Shown here one piece after another: positions 57,647-64,000 of a stretch of DNA of 64,000 nucleotides. Below the pieces are notes generated by a model that saw only the letters and a program-made list of their open reading frames with translations, was not told the DNA's origin and made no database searches. The DNA is from Artocarpus heterophyllus. Lineage: Eukaryota > Streptophyta > Magnoliopsida > Rosales > Moraceae. The DNA lies in contig CM046351.1 of the NCBI GenBank assembly GCA_025403435.1, forward strand, positions 26,563,730 to 26,627,729, in the 5' to 3' direction. Made by a program: the position numbers and the translations under genes. Position 1 is the stretch's first letter; every line of letters begins with the position of its first letter.

Positions 57647-59160
57647 AGTTTGTTACACACCAAATCCAAGGAGATGATGTGGCAGATTAATTAACATAAT
57701 AGTTGTGATTAAGTTTAAAACATAGAAGTAAGTTGTTAAAGAATTTTTAAAATAAAACTAGAATATCTTTAAAGAAACAATTTTAAAAATAAAATACATC
57801 AAATTAAACATCAACCACAATCCAACGGAAAGGAAATAAAGTACATGAAAATAAATAGATTATTACATACCTTTGAACAAAAATATAACTAATTACAAAT
57901 TAAAAGATAGCACCACTCCTATCTCCGCAAGGTACACCGATCGTCGCTCTTCTCAGCAACACACTTAGATCCTTTTGGAGGGGTTAAGTAAAAAAAGAAA
58001 AAACTATGAGCAAAAAACTCAGTGAGATTATCATTTAAAAATATAATATAATTATTCAATAAAAAAAATTGAAACAAAAGGTGATGCAAATCATAACATT
58101 TAACTCACCATTTAACAACAACATATGATTTGAGTTAAACCATAAATAAATTTAAAACTTACATAAAGCACCTATATAGCACCACCAAAGTGGCCTAGAT
58201 CGGGTTTTCGGAACTTACACCCTAGGCCGCCATTTGTGCAACATGAACTTTAAGGCTTTATCATGAAGTACAATCTTCCGATAAACTTGCCGGACGGTAT
58301 ACAAAGGACAAAATTAGACTCTCCTCCCAAAAGCTCCATCTTGTGGGGCGTAACGAACATATAAAATAAGTTATAATTTATTAGTATAAATTTTGTAAAT
58401 ATTAGGATTTTAGATTTCCTTTCTCTTATTGCTATATAGTTAAGTTTCCCTTTATTTTTAGTTTCTTCTTTTAATATTTGAATTGTAATTGTAACTTTAT
58501 AGACACCTAGTATATTCAATAGGAAGGTTATGCCATATTTTCTTCAATTTTGTTATTATATATATGTGTGGGTGTGTGTGTGTATATATATATATATATC
58601 AATTTTGATTTAAGAAAATAGAAGAAAACGAACGATATGTATAAAGGTATCGTTCATAAATACGTATGTATGTATACATAAAGAATATAGTTTTTTAAAT
58701 CAACATATGTAATTTATTTAGTTGTTGATATCACTACAAAAAACTCAACATATGTAATTTATTTAGTTGTTGATATCACTCATGTAGCTTTAAGGACTCC
58801 GTGCCCTGTATCTTGCTAAATCTACTCAAATCACTTGTTAATTTATATATCATGTATATTTCTTGTTTTTAATTTATTTATTTTTGACTTTGGAATATTG
58901 AAATTTAAACTAACGACTTGAGGCAAAGTGTGGTTAGAACTATAGTTGTGGTTATCAAATAGTGTAAAGCTCTAACATGCTATAGTAAAAAACAAAAAGT
59001 TGCTACAGTGTAAATCTCTCATATGCTACAGTGTTTTAAACCATAACCATAGTTCTAACCATACTTATCAAACACTCTGGCAATTACAATAAGGCTTACT
59101 TAATTTTTTTTTTAATTATTTTTCCCATCTGTTTGGAAGTTTATTTCTTGAGAATTAATA

Positions 59161-59953
59161 TAGGGATGGTATTCATACCCATTGGTACGGGTACCCTCCC
59201 GAATAGAGCAAGTTTGGGAAAATACATATATGGAGACGAGGGTGGATATAGGGGTTAAAAATTACCCCCGAGTCAGAGGTGGGGCTGGGTTAGGGGAAGC
59301 TCGCCTGCCTCCGCCCCCAACCTGATTATATGTTGTTTATTTATTTTTATATATTATTGTTTAATATATATATATATTTATATGTATGTATATTTATATA
59401 TGTGTGTGTGTGTATAAATATATATATATATATATATATAAGGTGATGTATTGAATTATAATAAAAGGAAAAATGAAAACTAATTTTGAAAAGAAAGATT
59501 AAGTAATAAAATTGGCATAAAGCTATGAAAAGAATATGCAAAAAAAAAAAAAGAATCATATACTTAGTATTTTAATGTTTTTGTTTATTTTACAAAATTA
59601 GTTTTCGAATTAATGGAGTTTAAATTTTATTTATGATTTATTTTTATAAGACATAAATGATCATGTTGTTAAGTTTACAATTTATATAGTGGAACTTGAT
59701 TCGTATTTAAAATATTACAACAATTCTAAAACTCTAAGCAAGTAAATTACTAGAACATTAGGAAAGCTTCCTCGATGATGATTCTCCGGCCTCGAACCTG
59801 ACCTCGACCCCAACCCTGACCATGATCTTGACCCTGACCCCTACTCCGTCTTAAATTGGGCGAGTATGGGGGTGGATATGGTGGCCAAAAGAGTAATAAA
59901 GTATGAGAGTGGGGGAAGCATAGCCGCCCCTGTCCTTCACCATTGCCATTCTA
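59161..59953. mobile_element. Possible hAT-like non-autonomous remnant, copy B
   Basis: Starts TAGGGATGGTATTCATACCC and ends near TTGCCATTCTA; counterpart of 54092-54854. It has a GACC(CT)-rich simple stretch at 59790-59850 not seen in copy A. Confidence 0.4.
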
Positions 59954-60958
59954 GCTTGAATCTAAAGACTAAAATAAGGCTCTAGTACTATATACACGTG
60001 CGTCCTATAAATTTTGTTGGCCCAATCTTCCTGCATGCATGAATATAAGATATTATTCATGCCGTTGGAGTAGTTGAGGGAGTTGCAACCAAAGTGACGT
60101 AAACTCTCCTCAATAATGCCCACAAATGAATTAGGCAAACCACAAGCATAGTTGGCCAACCAAGTCAAAAAGAAGAAAATGATGGGAAAAAGGAAATCAT
60201 CGGTTTCATTCTACCCCCTATCCCTTTGTCATTTTAGAAGTTTTGAGACTTATCCATGGAACGGAAAGGGCATTAACCTCTTTCTGCTTGAAGAATAGGT
60301 CTAGTTTTTACCCATGCCACTGCCCATCCAATATCACACAACACATTGTTTAGGCAGATCTTAATGTAAGGTTGTAAAGTATTGAACCTTAAAAGCATTA
60401 TGAGAGGAGAAGAAAACACGTTCTTAACGCTATACCAATACATTAATTGTAAAGAAAGTACGTGATGGACTTGGAAATTTGATCTCTGCTTAATTACGTT
60501 TGACACAAGAAAGAAAGAAAGTCTCTTAAGGACCCACATGTAGCTAATTGGGGAATTCCTATTACGGGCCTGAAATTGATTTGATTTCCTTATCAAACTT
60601 TTTTTTTCTTTTTTTTTGTGATTGGAATTTACAGTAGATCCAACGTAGAAAATCCACTTTTTTTTTTTTTTTTTTTTACATTTTTGTTGTAACATTGGTT
60701 TCTTTTGCCTTATTTTGTAGTGTCCACTTTGTACTATAGTGGTCAATATATTGATGGACATTTGCTTTTGGGCAAATGTGTGTAAATTTGTTTAGTTTGT
60801 TATTACTATTGAAAAAGAGCTGCATTGCAAAGACAGAATTGCTAAAATTAATCTGTATAGATACATAAAGGCTCGTACAACGGCTTTTTTTTTTTTTTTT
60901 TTAATTGCACCATGATTCTAGAAAAGGCTGAAGATTGCAATCAAAGGATGGTAAATAC

Positions 60959-60963
60959 AAATT
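60959..60963. repeat. Target-site duplication AAATT (left)
   Basis: Matches 63129-63133. Copy A has a single uninterrupted AAATT at the equivalent site (about 55869-55873). Confidence 0.93.
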
Positions 60964-63128
60964 TGTCAAGCCCCGAAACCCAAGAGGTGACGTGGCGGAT
61001 TAATTAAGTTAATTAAGTCAAATTTTAATTAAAATCATAAATTAAAAAAATTAGTTAATTATGAAAAATGTGATAAATCTAAAACCTTTTTAATGATTAT
61101 TAAAATAATAAATATATAAGAGGAAAATGAAATAAAAGAAAATAAAAGAAAAGAAATATGTGTTAGGTCCCACCGAGCCCACAACTTGTGCATACACATA
61201 GTATCAACAGTAATTAAATCTACAACCACAGTCCAATAAAAAAAGGGAAGTTAAACTAATACATGCCTTGATTAATTAATACAAATAACCTATTTAAGTC
61301 TTCTACTGCTCTCGAGTTCAATCGATAGTCTCCTAATCAGTCCTAAGTTGTATTCCACCTAGAGGAAAAAGGTTTGAAAACAAATAAAAAGTGAATGGAA
61401 GGCTCAGGAGGACTAGGCTATAAAAACAAGTAAGTTGAATGTAAAATTTATCATTCAAGAAAAATGATTAGAAAATAAAATTAAATAAATGAATGGATAA
61501 ATAAATTCAATAAAACTAGTCTTACTAAAAACCATATATTGTTCTACCAGAAAGGATATTATTATCTTTTCTTGGGCAAACCATAAATATCACCATCGTA
61601 GTGGCCCAGTTGGGTTTTAGGACCTGCCCCTAAGGTCGCAGTCTACACTACCCGATCTCTGAGTATGACATCATGCCCATCTATGCATTTCTATAGTTAT
61701 TAAAATCTCCTTTTACCAAGTATATTTATTTACATTCATTATGAGGTTCATTATGAAAATCACTTCATTCTACTGTTTATGAAAACAACCGATGAAAATC
61801 TTTTTCAATCATTCATTGAAAATACTTTGAAAGAAATCATTTTGAGGCCAAAAATCATTTAAAAACTTGGCTACTAAGGAAAGGGGTAGAAGTCCTACCT
61901 TAATATCCAGTACTACCACTCAGCACCGCAGCCCTGCTTCACTATACGTTAGTTCCATGGAACCACGAACAACCTTAAATGTAAACTAAATTCATTAATA
62001 TCTAGCTTAAGATATTCTACATTACTAGCTATCTCATGGTGTCCTAGTGTGCTATTTATGTTTGTAAAATCATATTATAAAGTTAAAATCTCAATCTGGA
62101 TTTAAAACAGGAAAAATGGGTGAAAAAGGACAAATTTTCGTGAAGCTCAGTCAGCCTGTTGGTTCCCTTGGTCCGGCCTGCCGAACTGCACATTTCGGTC
62201 TACCGACCATTTAGGTCCGGCCTGTCGAACTTGCTATGAGTCCGGCCTATCGATGATATAAATCCGACCTACTAAACTCATGAATCCGGCCTATAGAACT
62301 CAAAGTTTGGCTTGTCGAACTGGAAAAATTCTAGAAATTTCCAAACTCAGGTTTCGGCCTCCTCGAGCCCAAATCCTCATTTCCAACATGTTTTCTCAAT
62401 TCCCAGGCATACAAAACATGTATAAATGATAAAAAAAAACATAATAAAATACTTTTAAACTAATTTAAACAAGATTTGCATAGAAAATTTCAAAGAAATC
62501 TAAAAATGAGAAAAATGGAGAAAAATAAAAAAAACTTGATTTAAATCCATTTTTCATCAAATCAAGCCTAGATTCTAGATGATTTGAGTCATACTAACTT
62601 AGATTTAAGGTTTTCTAAGCTCAAAGAAGCTCAAATTTTAAAATGCAAAGAAAATTTGAATCGAGTTTGTGGTTGTTCAATCACGTTCTAAGCTTCCAAT
62701 CTAGCTGAGGAGCATGGTTTGAACTCAAATTTTGAATAATAAGGGAGAGAAGGAGAAAGGGGCAAGGAGTGAGAGGGAGGGAAAGAAGGAGAGAAAGGGA
62801 GCTAAGAGAGAGAACGAGAGTGAGGAAGAAAGAGTGAGAGAAAGGGAATAAATAGAGAGTAAGAGAGATGGTTTTCAACAAGAAAATCATGTGCACCACA
62901 CAGGTTTCAAATGGGATGTATTTGGCATTTGATAAATTGTTTTGTTTCAAAATTCAAAATAACAAATAAAAATAATTAAGAGTGGTTAAAAATAAATTAA
63001 AAATGATTAGAAATAATATTAATTTAGAAATATCACAATATAGTCAAATTAAGTTTCAAAATGCATCAGGGCACACTAATTCACCATTTTATACACTAAT
63101 AACACTCAATTAATTTCGAGGCGTTGTA
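60964..63128 (-). repeat. Solo LTR of a Tekay-like element, minus strand (2165 bp)
   Basis: TGTCAAGCCCC...GAGGCGTTGTA between perfect AAATT duplications. Reversed, it follows the chromovirus LTR from end to end: the GGCAGGCCGA-type cluster (62150-62320), CCACTACGATGGTG block (about 61590-61605), CTGAGCC motif (61402-61408), CCACCTAGAGG (61356-61366) and the GAGAG-rich initiator (62740-62870). Length is almost equal to the 2167-bp LTR at 35264. No internal sequence, so it formed by LTR-LTR recombination. Confidence 0.93.
62150..62320 (-). repeat. GGCAGGCCGA cluster in the minus-strand solo LTR
   Basis: About eight copies in reverse orientation (TCCGGCCTGCCGAAC, TCCGGCCTGTCGAAC, TCCGGCCTATCGA), at intervals of about 20-25 bp. 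Confidence 0.85.
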
Positions 63129-63133
63129 AAATT
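63129..63133. repeat. Target-site duplication AAATT (right)
   Basis: Exact match to 60959-60963. Confidence 0.93.
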
Positions 63134-64000
63134 ATTGGCTATTGATCAATACTTTGCAATTTTATTGTGTTGGGTTCCCTTATTCAATCTAGTTTGATCC
63201 AATATGAGTTGTCATTATAGTTTGAATTCGTGTTTTGTGAAGCATTTAAGTCAAACTAAGAATTTTAATACTATTCCCACCTGATTTTGCTACTTTCAAA
63301 CTAATATTGAATAATGATTTTACTCACACATATATATGTTGACTATTTTAGCCTTATTATTTGATTTTATTTTTAAATTAAATAATTTTTTAAATTATTT
63401 CAAATGTAATTAATTTTTTATGTTTCAAACTACAACTCTCATACTCATTACCTAAATTTAGTTCGGATTATTTGTCGAGATTAACACTTCAACTATATAC
63501 TCAAATGTTACTCTAAATTATGGTTTAGACTATATAATTCAAATTTTTCTGTTTAAATAAAAGTTGAAATCAACACAAGTCGAATCATAGAATCATACAG
63601 GGTTTAAAATTTCCTTTACAAAGTTCAATTCAATGAATAGATCAAAATTGCTTTACCCTCTGTACATCCATATACATTGAAATGAAAACCCTCTGTCCAT
63701 CCATATACCTTGAAATGAAATAAGCTAATTTATACTTTCCTGAGAAGAGCGAAATCCATTCTTAAGGATATAAGGATATAAATGTTGCATGTTCCACAAT
63801 CTATTTCTTATCGTCCTAAGAAATAACACATGTTTCAATAATTTTTATTTTTTCACAACTGTCCATATCCTTGTTGAACATCTATTCAAAGAAAATGCTA
63901 GAAATAGTAGTGCATATTAACCCCAAACACTCAAAATCTACTTTTTAAGAATTGTGACATTGAATACACAAAATTATTAATTTTGTGCCACGTAATTTAT

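Larger units (their letters stand above)
53257..58305. repeat. Tandem duplication, copy A (about 5.05 kb unit)
   Basis: From GGACAAAATTAGACTCTCC at 53257 the sequence is collinear with 58306 onward: copia 3' LTR, GT/TA repeats, hAT-like remnant, GAAAG repeat, conserved non-coding stretches, to at least 56690 where the homologous copy leaves the window. Copy B begins directly after the unit ends, as expected for a head-to-tail tandem duplication. The copies differ by many substitutions and small indels. Confidence 0.85.
57265..58305 (-). mobile_element. 5' fragment of a Tekay-like element: gag N-terminus, PBS and part of the LTR
   Basis: Minus orientation. A truncated LTR starts at 57651 (TGTTACACACC on the plus strand, the LTR end reversed) and runs to 58305, with the ACTGAGTT..GCTC motif (58003-58026) and the CCCGATCTAGGCCAC block (about 58190-58205). 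The PBS is at 57635-57646, and gag follows to the left. The LTR is cut at the tandem-duplication junction, and gag stops after its first third. Confidence 0.8.
58306..64000. repeat. Tandem duplication, copy B (runs past the window end)
   Basis: Collinear with 53257-56690, containing the Ale-copia tail and 3' LTR (58348-58555), hAT-like remnant (59161-59953) and the same non-coding blocks. It is lengthened by the solo LTR at 60964-63128. The 55870 region of copy A corresponds to both sides of that insertion. Confidence 0.85.

Overview
The window is plant nuclear DNA, almost certainly from a eudicot. The evidence is a strongly AT-rich background, tRNA-iMet primed LTR retrotransposons of the Tork, Ale, Tekay-like and Tat lineages, a MuDR transposase gene with intron-like gaps, and CACTA termini of the CACTACAAGAAA type. 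I found no host gene, tRNA or rRNA gene. Every recognisable coding stretch is a decayed transposable-element gene, so this is a nested heterochromatin-like transposon block.

Layout. 1-858 is the 3' end of a copia element (RNase H tail plus 3' LTR). 859-19341 is the visible part of one old minus-strand Ty3/gypsy Tat element. Its 5' LTR is on the right (18768-19341), gag-pol reads leftward to 9214, and an extra ORF resembling the putative gypsy-type transposase domain reads the opposite way (+ strand, 859-8617) toward pol. Into it are inserted a complete but dead copia element (2841-8397, TSD GAGAC), a 3.9 kb solo LTR (10037-13955, TSD TCGAT) and probably the left-edge copia. 21122-23140 is a truncated minus-strand copia ending in a knot of inverted repeats (23155-23515). 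24200-25010 is a minisatellite with units of 75-86 bp. 26290-28445 is a minus-strand MuDR transposase pseudogene, abutted by a full-length Tekay-like chromovirus (28461-37430) with 2.1 kb LTRs. 41040-45407 is a related solo LTR that itself contains another solo LTR (43174-45282, TSD AGAGT). 45965-49523 is a non-autonomous CACTA-like element (TSD AAT). 51591-53510 is an internally deleted Ale-type copia. 53257 to the window end is a two-copy direct tandem duplication (unit about 5.05 kb). The second copy carries a later solo Tekay-like LTR (60964-63128, TSD AAATT), and the first copy preserves the empty site.

How the parts relate. The nesting gives an order of events: the Tat element is older than the copia and solo LTR inside it; the large solo LTR at 41040 is older than the LTR at 43174; the tandem duplication is older than the solo LTR in its second copy. 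The most unusual recurring pattern is that unrelated LTR families here carry clusters of short GC-rich palindromes: AGCGCCGCGGCGCT in two copia families, GGCGCCTAGGCGCC in one of them, and TCGGCAGGCCGA in the chromovirus LTRs. They stand out sharply from the AT-rich background. All positions and boundaries were read by eye without alignment software; lineage names rest on motif recognition.
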